Source: Anodontia alba
Taxonomy: Eukaryota > Mollusca > Bivalvia > Lucinida > Lucinidae
Assembly (NCBI GenBank): GCA_964016985.1
Contig: OZ024827.1
Span: forward strand, 112,210,029 to 112,274,028
DNA length: 64,000 bases
Reading direction: 5' to 3'
This document shows positions 11,641-22,671 of the stretch, in pieces. The notes under the pieces were generated by a model. That model was not told the origin of the DNA and made no database searches. It was given only the letters and a program-made list of their open reading frames with translations. The position numbers and the translations under genes were made by a program. Each line of letters opens with the position of its first letter. Positions within the stretch are counted from its first letter, which is position 1.

Positions 11641-14604
11641 TAGTTTAAACAAATTTATTTCACAATTTCACATGACAAGCAGTAATATATACATCTTTAT
11701 AGGAGTATTGGTTGGGAAGGAGCGAAAAAATTGAGAAAAGATGGGAGTGTTTCGAGCTGGATCCGGTCGAGGGGAAGGGAGCGTCAAAGGTCTTGGCAAT
11801 AATATACAATAATCGATTCTTCCCATTCGGAGACATCTAATGCAGGTCATCGGGTGCCTTGTCGTCGCGATTACCACTTCTGTGTTGTACTGAATCAAAC
11901 ATGTTTAAAGTCTAGGCAAAAACGATGACAAGGCATCGTGCATATACAGTAACAAGGAGCAGTGCACAAAGTAGAGCTTCAATATTTTTCTTAATGTTTC
12001 CACACTTTTAAAATCGTTTTGAGTCCTTAATAAATTTCTGCACTGTCAAGAAGATTGTACTATTTGCATCGTATGAGAGCGAGCTGTCACCAAATAGTAG
12101 TGTATCCAGTGTATCCAGTGTTACATGGCAGATTTGAGAAAGGGTGTTTAGCATTTCAGCTCGAGGCTGTCGGTACAGATGACAATGGAGCAGATAGTGT
12201 TCTGCATTTTCAACATTGCCACATGAGCATAGAGGTGAATCAGTCAGATTTTTGAGAAATATATCGTAATTAAGTGAACTACATTTGGTCCGTAAGCGGG
12301 TATGCAACATCTGCGTTTTGCGCTATCCAACATAATAAAACTTTGGTATGAAAGAATTAGGCTGGTTGAGATGATACTTAAAAGATGTGACAGTAGAAGA
12401 CGTTCTGTGCTCTTCTGGAAGTGAATTCCATTCTCTTATCGAAGAAGGTAAGAATGAGTTAAAATACTGGCTTGTCCGTGCATTTACGGTCCTGATATCA
12501 CTTGAGTTTCTTAGGTTGTAGCGAGATGCCTCTGTGACAGTCGAGGGAACAAGCGAAGATAAATAAGTTGGGGTCAGATTATTAACCATTTTATAAAAAA
12601 GAGTGTTTTTGTTTATTTCTCCTACTTTCTAAAGTATCCCATCCAATTTCGTTGTACAAGTTTTCAACTGATATTAATTTAATAGTTCCTGTGGCAATCC
12701 GGGCTGCTTCTTTCTGGATTGTTTCGAGGTCTTCTTTTTCATACTGTGTACAGTCGTCCCAGATTTCATTACCATATTCTAGTATAGGCCGAAGAAAGGA
12801 AGTATAAATAATTTCTAGTGATTTCTGATCTAATTGGAACTTAAGTTTGCGCATTATGTTAATTCTATTCCAAGCTTTTTTTCTTTAATATAACTTATAT
12901 GTGCATGCAAAGTGCCATCGTTACTGAGGTATATACCTAAATGTTTATGATTTTCGACTTCCTTGATTTGTTGGTTTAGCATAAACAGGGGAGGGTGTAC
13001 TGGTTTTATTAGTTTTCTTCTAATTAAAAGTGATTCGATTTTTACAGGGTTAAATTTTACCAGTCATGTTTTTGCCCATTGAGTTACCTTTTCAAGATCA
13101 GAATTTAGCGTCGCAGCTGCGGTGTCAGGAATTTCAACGATAAGGGATAAGCTGGTGTCGTCGGCAAAAGGTCTTATGTTAGACCCGATGTCTTGGACAA
13201 CGTCATTAATATATAGAAGAAATAAGAGAGGACCGAGGATAGACCCCTGAGGGACACCTGCATGTGTATAGTTCCATTCAGACTGAGTGCCTGGGATAAT
13301 AACTCTTTGTCTTCTTTCTGAGAGATAACTATTAAACCAAGATAGGCGGCTACCTGACACCCCAGCTGCCTTTAGTGTACAGTGAAGACCTTTATGCCAG
13401 ACGCGATCGAACGCCTTGCTGACATCACAGAAGACTACACGCACTTCTTTACCCATATCCAGGGCTTGACAGAAAGTGTTATAAAGAAAGGTGAGTTGGT
13501 TGGTGGTTGAATCACCGGGTATGAAGCCAGATTGAAGAGGGGAAAGAATGTTATTGTCTCGAAAGTGATTATACAGATGTTTGAACACTACTCGTTCAGG
13601 TACTTTTTCTAAACAGCTTAGAATAGGTCTATAGTTGGAGACTGAGGCCGCCTTTAAAGATACTAAAGCATCTTTCCATATATCAGGAAATATTCCGAGT
13701 TGTAGAGAGTGGTTGAGCAAAGAACATATAGGAAAGGATAACTCATGAGCTAGTTCTCTGAGAATTCGATTGTTGATGTCATCAGACCCAACAGCCTTGC
13801 CTAACGGAAGATTCTTTAAGACTGCTTCTATTTCAAGGGGTGTAATGACTAAGTTAGAGAATATATTATTATTATTGTTGCAGTCAATATTCGGTTTGGT
13901 CTCTAAAGAAGTCATTTAATAGATTTGCTTTGTCTGTATCGTCTGAGTATACTCGACCATCTTTTTCCAAAGTCGGAACAGAAGATTTCGTAGAAGGAGA
14001 TATGAAAGCTTTTAGAGAGGACCACCAATCTTTAGATGACAACGGATCTGTTTTTAGTTTGTTTGATAGCTCATCAATAAAGTGTTGTTTAGATAAACGG
14101 ATTGATTCCGTTACTTTATTTCTAAGTTTCTTAAATTTATTCCACAATCTGGGCGTATCAGTTTGCCTTGCTTTATGGTATGTTTGCGTTTCCTTATTAA
14201 TTTACGAATGGCAGTAGTTATCCAAGGTGGGTCGGATGGTCTTATTCTTATGATCTTGTTTGGTATGCATTCAGCTACTAGAGAATTAAGGTGGTTTGTA
14301 TTATTAGTGGCATGGACATTGACATCTGGATCTGATAGCGAATCCCAGTCTGTATCGGAAATTTTGTTTCGTAAATGGTCGTAATCTCCTCTGTCGTAAC
14401 TCCAAATGCAACGTGTGAATGATTTCTTTGAAGTCTTAGAATACTTGAAGACGCCATTAACCGGACAGTGGTATCGCATGTCTTGATGGAGAAAAGGTTC
14501 TGCTACACCATTATAAATAAGGTCACCTTTGTCACTAGTTAAAATAAGGTCTATGAGAGAGGATGAGTGTTCTGTGTAATGGGTTGGTTCTGTTATAGTC
14601 TAAG
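11640..14604 (-). mobile_element. Non-LTR retrotransposon (jockey/CR1-type), 5' truncated
   Basis: On the minus strand this holds the end of an endonuclease, a reverse transcriptase, a C-terminal Cys/His domain and about 370 bp of 3' untranslated sequence, ending near an AATAAA-like signal (complement at about 11655). It stops at about 14600, where a Tc1-type element begins, so the missing 5' half may have been removed by that insertion or lost at integration. A related 3' fragment may lie at 17065-17575. Confidence 0.75.
12008..14599 (-). pseudogene. LINE ORF2: endonuclease end, reverse transcriptase, Cys/His tail
   Basis: Reading from 14599 leftward: S-L-I-D-L-I-L-T and H-C-P-V mark the C-terminus of an APE-type endonuclease. 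A linker follows to about 13900. The RT at 13915-13064 has N-Y-R-P, D-V-S-K-A-F-D, G-V-P-Q-G-S-I-L-G-P and the catalytic F-A-D-D (complement at 13157-13168). Next comes a thumb region with S-F-L-R-P-I-L-E-Y, and a last block with C-S-C-G...H-Y-L-L-H-C resembling the CCHC tail of this clade. Defects: a frameshift near 14120, one near 13900, TGA replacing an expected Trp codon at 13064-13066, a frameshift in a T/A run near 12880, and breaks near 12590 and 12315. It is therefore inactive. RT order and motifs fit jockey/CR1-like LINEs without RNase H. Confidence 0.85.
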
Positions 14605-14611
14605 AGACTAT

Positions 14612-15851
14612 ATATACTGAAAGGAAAAAGAAACGCAGGGTAGAGTTTTTTTCCTTCTTATTTTAACCATTTTTTACGGTGTTTACTATAGCCATACACT
14701 TTTACAGATTGTCCTGTGAATGTGAACCGCGGGTATACGAGTCTTTGGTCTATGTGCTTTATACCCAGTGTGTGAAATCATTCAACCGTGCACTACACAG
14801 TGCATTGCACGGACAATACGGAAAGCCAAAATTTCGTGCAAAACAAGCATGTTTAAACCTTCAGCACAAGATGTCCTCACACCATTTGGTACACTTCAAC
14901 GATACACAACGCTCTTCGATTCTTTTACCGATTTTTCTTTTCATTTTTACGCTACTTTGAACTTTTTTTTTCAATCATGGTACGATTGACTGATGTTCAG
15001 AGGGGTAGGGCAATTGCGTTGCTGATGCAGGGTCAGAGGCAACAGCAAGTTGCCAATCATTTTGGGGTTAACGTCTCAACAATTGAACGTCTTGTTAGAC
15101 GTTTAAGGGAGACAGGGCATTTAGCAGACCGACCGCGGTCTGGGCGTCCACGCGTGACGTCGCGACGTCAAGACAGGACAATCCGTCTGGCACATTTGTG
15201 GAATCGTCATCTCACTGCTACCGAAACTGCCCTTAATACAGTAGGTACGCATAATCGACAAATTTCTCCGAAGACTGTTGGAAGTCGATTGCGTGAGATT
15301 GGTCTTCGAGCTCGTCGTCCATATGTTGGTCTGCCTCTGACCCAGGCACGTAGGTTGCGTCGTATGGCGTGGTTGACGGCGCATGCGCCCAGGCTATTTC
15401 CGATGAGGCAGTGGAGACGAGTTCTTTTTACGGACGAGTCTAGGTTCACTCTCTATCGCGCAGATGGTCGACGTCGTGTGTAGCGACGTCGCGGAGAACG
15501 CTTTGCCGACGCCTGTGTTGTCGAACGGGATCGGTTTGGGGGTGGCTCCGTTATGGTCTGGGGAGGCATTGCTCACGGGATAAAATCACAGTTGATTATT
15601 GTTGCGGGCAATATGACCGCAGTAAGGTATAGGGTTGAGATCTTGCGTCCTGTTGCAGTCCCGCTTGTGCAACAACGTAATCTGATTCTGCAGCAGGACA
15701 ATGCCCGACCACATGTTGCCTGAGTTTGTCAGGATTTCCTGGCAAACAATAACATCGCACCACTAGCATGGCCACCGTACAGTCCAGATTTGACCCCAAT
15801 AGAGCACATGTGGGATGAGCTGGACAGAAGGGTTAGGAAGCGCCGAAATCC
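14612..15851 (+). mobile_element. Tc1-type DNA transposon, right end lost
   Basis: Begins around TATACTGAAAGGAAAAAG next to a TA-rich junction with the LINE and carries a transposase remnant. The matching right inverted repeat is not present: sequence homologous to family M starts at about 15852, directly after the codons following the catalytic glutamate. The element was therefore truncated on the right. Confidence 0.7.
14977..15849 (+). pseudogene. Tc1-family (DD34E) transposase, two in-frame stops
   Basis: An N-terminal paired-like helix-turn-helix (residues about 5-60, with V-N-V-S-T-I-E-R-L-V-R-R) is followed by the G-R-P-R linker. The catalytic triad is visible: F-T-D-E-S-R-F (Asp about 153), Q-Q-D-N-A-R-P-H and P-I-E-H-M-W, with 34 residues between the second Asp and the Glu, the Tc1 signature. 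One reading frame holds throughout, but TAG at 15481 and TGA at 15721 interrupt it. The last codons (about 15849) lie just before the truncation, so the extreme C-terminus is missing. The ATG at 14977 is the natural start by family length. It is now non-functional. Confidence 0.85.
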
Positions 15852-16145
15852 CCTATCAATTATGTGTTCTCGTCATTCTGATGCAAGACATATTTCCCAA
15901 AGAGAAAGGTAACTAATTTTATTCCCATCATTTGAACATCATATTAATTTCGGAGTTTTTGGGATTGGGTAAACACGATTGAGTCATCTCCCCATTATCA
16001 TAAGCCATATACACATTTTTTTCCTTTCTGCTATGATTCAGACATCGGGCTACCGGAATATGTAAAAAAAATGAATATTGTTATTACTGAAATCTGGTCT
16101 TCAACACCTGCGCCAATTAGGGAAAATTGTCGTGTTACTGCAATA
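15852..16145 (-). repeat. Family M interspersed repeat, copy 2 (inverted)
   Basis: Inverse complement of 10999-11303 with scattered differences and small indels. It shares CCCGATGTCTGAATCATAGC on the complementary strand. Confidence 0.6.
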
Positions 16146-16503
16146 TCTCCTTTAATTTTCAAATATATATTAAGAATTTTACGTTACAGGAATAGTTTTA
16201 TGTTTTCCTGAAATAGATATTTCTAAAAGTGACCATCAATGCCTATTTCTATCACGCACAATGTCTCATCCATTGAGTTGCCCCACGGGAAAAGAGGGCT
16301 TCGGGACATATACGGTCAGCGCACTCAATCGATCTGAGCATCCACACAGTCTAATTAAGGTCATCGCTGTCCGTTTACATATTTACTGGATATTGTAGAA
16401 TACATATATATACAGATATCTTGCCCTTGTCAGTGGTGCCATTTCACTCGATGACCTGGATATTTGCTGATCTTTGCTCAAAGACCCCTATCCAATTTTA
16501 TTT

Positions 16504-16739
16504 GAGCCAGAGCATGAGAAAACTTACAAAATGGCATGTGCGCCCAGCGAAGACTCAGATCAGCCTGGGCATTCTCCCAGTCTGATCAGTCTTCGCTGTT
16601 CGCATGAAGAAAGCTTGGGTCCTTAGTTACCCATTGAGCGCATAGCGAAGACTCTGGTCAGGCTGGGCGGATGTCCAGGCTGATCTGAGTCTTCGCTGGG
16701 TACACATGCCATTTTGTAGGTTTTATCATGCGCTAGCTC
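16504..16739. mobile_element. Family C MITE
   Basis: GAGCCAGAGCATGAGAAAAC is mirrored by GTTTTATCATGCGCTAGCTC. The internal pairs GCCCAGCGAAGACTCAGATC and GATCTGAGTCTTCGCTGGG are near perfect. Confidence 0.65.
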
Positions 16740-16784
16740 ATTTGAAATGCAAAGTGTGAAGAGCTTTACGTCATGAAACAGCAA

Positions 16785-16985
16785 AGGCTCCTATCAAAAG
16801 GTCTTTTCCATCCTGTTTGCTGTCTTGTTCTCGTGTCTTGCTTTGTAATCACATCACTTGGGAAGAGGATGCTGGTCGTTAGGCTGTGTGATCTGTCTAT
16901 GGATATTCCTGTTCGTCTACACTTTGTTTCGGTATCAGAGGTAAACGGCGATGTGTGATTGTTGCTCCTATTCTGCCTTTAATTT
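16785..16985 (+). repeat. Sequence resembling the Penelope-like element tail
   Basis: Shares a CTTGGGAAGAG motif, a GTTCGTC...CTTTG stretch and GTGTGATTGTTGC-like sequence with 8530-8720, in the same order. No RT motifs. Confidence 0.25.
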
Positions 16986-17064
16986 TTGGCAGAAGTAAAA
17001 TTTGATTTTTAAGTAGAGAAATAGTTAAATTTTCTATTTCAGCTCCTTTATGGAAACCCGCCAA

Positions 17065-17575
17065 CTATATTTAGTTTAAACATTTATTTCACAATTCCTC
17101 TATAACATGCATATATATATATACAATCAACAATACTTTATGGGATTGGAACGGAAGCTTAGTGCTTACAGAGTTCCTTTCCCGGTGGAAGATTAGATAT
17201 GGACTGCACAATCGTGACAGGTCAAAAAAAAATTCCGTGATTGTAAGCAGTCTGTAAACATGTTAAAGTATACAAAACCTATATCACACATTTCTAGAGC
17301 AAGTCTACAATTTCATATACTATTACTGCGTTTAAGCTTATCAATTGCAAAGGAATTTGACAATATTGATAATAATAACAACGATATGCAAGAAGGACAG
17401 GACAAAAACAAATACATATCTTAACTGGAGCAAAGAATGAGGAGAAAAAATATTTTTAAAAAATGTGTCGAGCAGGAACAGATCGTGGTAGTAAGAGACA
17501 TCAGATAGGTCATAGTCTTAGTTGGTTCTTCGCATTAAGAGGCGTCTAAAGCCATAAAGCCTTTGCCGAAAAGTG
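17065..17575 (-). repeat. Possible 3' untranslated fragment of the 12-kb LINE family
   Basis: TTTAGTTTAAAC...ATTTATTTCACAATT near its start and GTGTCGAGCAGG...CATT...GAGGCGTCTAAAG further in parallel the end of the LINE at 11640-11860 in order and orientation. Divergent; judged by eye. Confidence 0.3.
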
Positions 17576-17610
17576 TCTCATCATTTACTATATTTAAATA
17601 GCAATATACA

Positions 17611-17930
17611 ATAAACCCTCAATCACTCGAACACCGATGGCTCGTTAACCGTGGATGTTTCGAACTCGTAGTTGAGTCCCTATGAAACTCCTTCAATAGC
17701 TCAAAATAAAATATATTTCTGGATATTTTACAAAATTTCCAGGTTTTATCTTGAATATGTTTGTTGTTTGAACTCATTAGAATCGCCTCATCGAGGCGAT
17801 TCTAATGAGTTTATTCAACATACCGTTACCTTATATAAGATCGAAAAATCGAAAAGACATCCCAAAATTATCCCAATTTGCCACGTGACCTGACGCTATG
17901 ATTAGCCCTAAGTGGCTCGAAGTACCTATC
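17611..17930. mobile_element. Family B MITE, left part (interrupted)
   Basis: CTCGAACACCGATGGCTCG near the left. The hairpin arm CTCATTAGAATCGCCTC is mirrored by GAGGCGATTCTAATGAG. It breaks at 17930, where a family A copy begins; the remaining 55 bp follow at 18208. Confidence 0.65.
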
Positions 17931-18207
17931 CATTACGAAAACCTGCCTATTCAAATCTACTGAAAATTTTACCACCAAAAAATGAAAATTTTCAGATAAA
18001 AATTCTGATATTTTTCATATTACTGCTCAAAACATAGATTGTGGGCACCCGTTAGAACCGCCTCGGCGAGGCGGTTCTAACGAGTACCCACAATCTATGT
18101 TTCTGAGCAGAAATAAGAAAAATAATATATACCCCTGTAAACCCCAGTTTAATATAGAAAAGTGGGGTTTAATGGGGTCAAAATTATATAGGCGGGTTCT
18201 CGTGATG
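17931..18207. mobile_element. Family A MITE, copy 2, inserted in family B
   Basis: Full length, CATTACGAAAACCTGCC to CGTGATG, with a perfect central hairpin (GAACCGCCTCGGCGAGGCGG core). Confidence 0.85.
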
Positions 18208-18262
18208 TCCGGAACAATGTGTCATGGTCCTAAAGATGTTCGAGCTATTGAAGTTTGACTGA
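18208..18262. mobile_element. Family B MITE, right end (interrupted)
   Basis: CATGGTCCTAAAGATGTTCG and GAGCTATTGAAGTTTGACTG complete the family B copy that starts at 17611. Confidence 0.6.
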
Positions 18263-19825
18263 AAAAACGTTCGCCAAAATAACTGTAACAATGCAGTGTT
18301 CAAGTTTCAATAACAAATAATAATTCTAGCTGTCCAATTGGCATTCCAGAATTAATTATTCTCGCTATTATTCTTAATTTGGAAATCCAAATTAGATCCA
18401 TGATGGTGTACCATTCGTATCTAAAACGTGACTGACTATTTTTCCGTTTACTCACTCTATCTTTCGCACGTGACCAATCAAATACTCTGTAGTAAAGTAT
18501 TATCATGATCAGCCAATGAAAAAACCCGTAACAACATGTTGACATCTAGCATTTCCAGCCTAATGTCTTTCATTTACAAATATACAAAAAATAAATTCAT
18601 AAATAAATTTAAAAAAATGCACTGGAAATGATAAATAGCCTATGAACCCTTTGTAGAAAATTCTTTTCTTTCACAATAGGTCCCTCTTTGGTTAGAGGTC
18701 AGAGGAGTAAATGCAATTTTGACAGAAAACTATACTCTTACACCTTAAAGCTTATCACACTTTCAGCGCACGTTATATGGGAGATCAAGGTACGTTAGAG
18801 ATACAAACCAAAATTTGCCCAGGTTCGACGAAAGAGGATCAAGATCAAATTTGATCATCAACAATTTGGGCAGACATTTTTGCTAACTTCCCTTCGAATT
18901 CAACGTAATACCTTATTGTGCTGGCGAAAACCAAGGACACGTTCCAGTCTTTGAATTTCCGCAGGCTGAAGTCTATCTTTGCTCTGCGCAAGGCTGCAAA
19001 TGTTTCCATTCCACAACAGCCTTTCCTATGTTAATGACATTAATTTAATAGATATGCAACGTGAGTAAAGAGCACTTTTGTCATATGCAAACCGCGAATG
19101 CTCAGATTAGCCAGCGAATCTGCACAGTCTGATCGGGGCTTTCTCCATCCATCGATATTCATCCCTGTATCCATGGATTTGATAAGCCGACAGGGATATT
19201 TCTGATCAGACTGTGCGAATGTGTACCTGGACCTTTGTTTCCTGCATATAACGGAAGGCCCATTTTCTCAATTTACTCATCAATTACTCTATCAGGTTAT
19301 ATTGCGTGATTTTTTTTTTTTTATGTCTCTACGTTTCGCTACTTTAGGAAGCATTAATACTAATTCTGCCAAGGTTATTACAGCTGCTGTATTTCTGGAT
19401 TATTTTCTTACGAACGGTATAAATGAATCAAGCACGACAAGAGCAGGAGTGCCAGTGAAAGGCCAGGGAACAACAAAGGAACATTGGTCATCTGTTTTTG
19501 AAATGAAAATGGAAAACTTTTAATTTGAGCTACAACAAGCAGGCAACAAGCTAATGTCATTCTCAGCCGCGTAGAACTGGGTCAGGTTGGGCGTCTTACA
19601 GTATGATCAGACAGTACGGATGTGCAGGTCTATCTACATGTAAGTCAATACTGGTTGCATAAGTAGAAGGTCGATTTCGACTTTTATAGTGCGCGGATTT
19701 TTAGGCCACCATTCGAAAATAAACATATAATACGAAACAACGTTTCTTTTCTTTTCTTTATTTTATTTTTGTTTTCTAAATAAGGCGTACACTTTTCCCA
19801 GTGGCCAAGCGGTTTTTCCCGAAAG
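18263..19825. other. No supported gene
   Basis: AT-rich with scattered CTGATC-type fragments of families C/D (about 19080-19215 has an imperfect inverted repeat with TCTGATCAGACTGTGCG). Open frames of 81 and 100 codons here show no domain. Confidence 0.3.

Positions 19826-19828
<3 letters not shown>

Positions 19829-19884
<56 letters not shown>
19829..19884. repeat. (TC)n microsatellite
   Basis: An uninterrupted TC dinucleotide run of about 28 units. Confidence 0.95.
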
Positions 19885-19888
<4 letters not shown>

Positions 19889-20237
19889 TCTGCTCTGTCA
19901 CCCTTGTTAGATTTTCCGTTATTTTAACATGGGTGGGGTGAGGGGAGAGTTGGGGGCTCTTTTATGACTTCCTGATGGCTTTCCTATTGATCTTCTCTCG
20001 AGTATTACATTTAAGGCGAATGGATACACTTTCAAGCGAGTTAACTTTTTCAAAGCTGTTCTGGTTCCTGTTTTAGATAATGTTCGCTCTGTGTTTTATG
20101 ACGACCCGTTCTTGTGATGTCTTTTATGTCATCTAACTCTAATCCGGTTGCGTATATGGCCCTGCATACTTCTTTGCTGCCATATGAAGAGTGTCATTGA
20201 AACCGAGACTTCGATTTTCCTTCTTTTATGTGTTCAA

Positions 20238-20380
20238 TCAAGAAAACATACCGTTATAATTTTGGCCCACTTAAACCCATTTTTACATAGTTAAACTGGG
20301 GTTTACAGGGGTATACATTATTTTTCATATTTCTGCTCAAAACATAGATTGTGGGTACTCGTTAGAACCGCCTCGTTAGA
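20238..20380. mobile_element. Half of a family A MITE, broken at the hairpin centre
   Basis: One end and one arm are present, stopping at GAACCGCCTCG, the exact midpoint of the palindrome. Family C sequence follows immediately. Confidence 0.7.
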
Positions 20381-20555
20381 ATCCGCGCAGTCTGATCACA
20401 GTCTTCGTTGTCCGCATAAAGAAAATTTACATACTTGGCTATCTTCAATACGCCCAGTGAAGACTCTGATCAGACTGAACGAATGCGCAGGCTGATCTAG
20501 TTCTTCGCTGTGCGCACATGCCGTAAGGTACGTTTTCTTACGCTGTGGTTCGCTC
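20381..20555. mobile_element. Family C MITE, left end missing
   Basis: Starts inside the element at TCCGCGCAGTCTGATCAC and continues to the right end GGTTCGCTC. Confidence 0.6.
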
Positions 20556-20560
20556 TAACC

Positions 20561-20774
20561 TAGACTGGCTCCAGTCTCCAGTGGCTAAATATTTATTCTT
20601 ATAGTCCTGTTGATTAATCGACTTAAATAAAACCAAAATAATATCATGACTATAAAGCTGGTTACTATAGTGACCAGCCTTTCTAGTCATGGTATCATTT
20701 TGGTTTTATTTTAGTGGATTATTAAACAGTATTATAAGTTTTATATTTAGACATTGGAGAATGGAGGCAGTCTA
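20561..20774. mobile_element. Family G MITE, copy 2, with 9-bp target duplication
   Basis: TAGACTGGCTCCAGTCTCC is mirrored by GGAGAATGGAGGCAGTCTA. It is flanked by the identical 9-mers GCTCTAACC at 20552-20560 and 20775-20783. The core palindrome is CTGGTTACTATAGTGACCAG. A 9-bp duplication suggests a Mutator-like or related transposase source. Confidence 0.8.
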
Positions 20775-21139
20775 GCTCTAACCCATTGTTAGCTAACATA
20801 CTGTCCAAACGTTTTAACCGTTTTAAAATGCTTTGTGTTATTTTGTATAGAATTTTAGCGTCACTTGCCAATTTTCTGATACATAATGTAGAGGTGATCA
20901 GATATGGTGACAAGTGATTTCTAAGAAATGTAAAGAAGAGAAAGAGAAAAACATAAGAAAACATTTAAAACAGAGTACGTTTGGAAACCAATTTCCACAC
21001 AATTGCCAACGCCCGCCTCCGTTGAAACTAGATTGTATATGTTTGTAAGGTAACGGAACATTAATAGCATCGTTTACTTTACACTAACCAATATATCCCA
21101 TAAGGGCCAAGAGTGACTGTTATCATTGATAACTTGCCG

Positions 21140-21430
21140 GCCCCGGTGGCTCAGTTGGATGCGCCGTCCGACTGGAGACCAGAAGGTCGCGGGTTCAACC
21201 CCCGCCGAGGCAACATTCTTTCGTGAAGATTGAAATATTTTCTACGGTCATTCTCTCCCTTCCGCTGATTCAAGAAGGGCAGTTGTCAGTTTCTGGCGAA
21301 AGAATGTGCACACTACTGGTTAACTGCTTAGAGGACTAAGCCTGCCCAGTAAACGTGTGGTTAGGTAAGCTGACCTCGCTCGACATGACCCCATTGGGTT
21401 GACTGGGCCGTAAAACCTCAACACAAACAA
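21140..21430 (+). mobile_element. Candidate tRNA-headed SINE
   Basis: The 5' part (21140-21211) folds as a tRNA-like cloverleaf: acceptor GCCCCGG/CCGAGGC with one mismatch, an A-box-like TGGCTCAGTTGG, T-stem GCGGG/CCCGC and a B-box-like GGTTCAACCCC. The anticodon stem is imperfect, so a working tRNA is unlikely. The non-tRNA body of about 215 bp ends near AAAACCTCAACACAAACAAA. Bivalve SINEs of the V/Meta kind have this layout (family knowledge); assignment is not tested. Confidence 0.55.
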
Positions 21431-21534
21431 ATCATTTATAACCTCATTAAACGGTTTGATATACTTGGAAGAATGATGGTAATATTTTACACAGGAGACA
21501 CCTTTTGACTTCCCGTTTGCTTTCCTGCACAGCA

Positions 21535-21640
21535 AGTCCTTTCTGAAAAAGGACCAACTCTAAAAATTAAGAATTTGGGGGCAAAGTATTTCATTTTAAG
21601 GGTAGATCCCTTTTTCTAAAGGCAGCCAAATTAATTTTGA
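21535..21640. repeat. Family I palindrome remnant
   Basis: TTTCTGAAAAAGGACC and AAGAATTTGGGGGCAAAG with a mirrored CCCTTTTTCTAAAGG. Confidence 0.4.
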
Positions 21641-21734
21641 AACAATTACCTCCCTTGAAAGTGTATCCAATCCCCTTTCAAATATTGCATATGTGCAGTT
21701 TCGTGAATATATTTCAGACGCTTAACCTTTACTA

Positions 21735-21957
21735 CTCGATTGGCTAGTTAAGCAGACGACAAACTGAGATATTTTTTCTTATTTTTCCCAGAAAATATGA
21801 TTTGACATTACATACAAATTATCTCCTTGCATAGTCTCCTAAGGAGACAATTTGCATGAAATGCCAAAGCCTATTTTCTGTGAAAAATAAGAAAAAAACA
21901 TTTCAGAATGTCGTCTGCTGAAACTTTTTCCCAGCATGCTAAGCGTTAAGCAGCTAT
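21735..21957. mobile_element. Family H inverted-repeat element
   Basis: Central palindrome CTCCTTGCATAGTCTCCTAAGGAGAC with outward AATTTGCATGAAATGCCAAA and AATGTCGTCTGCTGAAA blocks shared with copies at 53.4, 57.7, 60.95 and 61.1 kb. Confidence 0.55.
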
Positions 21958-22214
21958 AGCCCGGATATGATATTTTGCCTATAAATAAAATTATATAAAA
22001 TGATTTCTTAGACATACAGTCTTAATGAAAGAGGATCTTCTTGAAATTCTTCCAAAGGGCAATATTCAAGAACTGTTCGACTTCTAGCCCGAAACTAAAT
22101 TTTTGCCGTGAGAAAGTGGAGACACATGTACGTAGGAAAGTCGCTATTACGGAATATAGTCCTCCCAAGGCATCTGATAGGAGCTGAATGACACAAAACG
22201 ACTTTTGTATATCA

Positions 22215-22452
22215 GGGCCCAGTTGTTCAAAGCATCGTTAGCTTAACCATCTCGTCAGTGGTCAAAATGGGAACTGTTCTAGTAAGTACAATATCTAATT
22301 CACAGGTATTTTTGCTGAAAAAATGTGAGTAGCTTTTGCAAAAGATACTCACATTTTTTCATCAAAACTATTAGCGTATATGCCATATTTCATGATCAAA
22401 TTTTTAACATTACGTTAACTAAAGACATCGTTAGTTTTGAACAACTGGGCCC
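22215..22452. mobile_element. Family E MITE, copy 1
   Basis: Ends GGGCCCAGTTGTTCAAAGC and GTTTTGAACAACTGGGCCC. Central inverted repeat AAAAAATGTGAGTAGCTTTT / AGATACTCACATTTTTTC. Confidence 0.8.
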
Positions 22453-22671
22453 AGAATGCGGGTTTTCCTTTTAAACTGTCCTCTAAATCAAAGCACTGAC
22501 AGCACTGATGGGTCGATTGTCTCTAAGTGTAGAGTTGAAAAAATGGTACTGAATGGGGATTTAAGACTTTTAAACCTTAACCCATTTATGCCGAGTAGAT
22601 TCTTCTACCTCAAGTCGTTGGGCAGGTTCATTCCCAATAGAAGGAGTGTCTAGTTAACTTTTATTATTACG

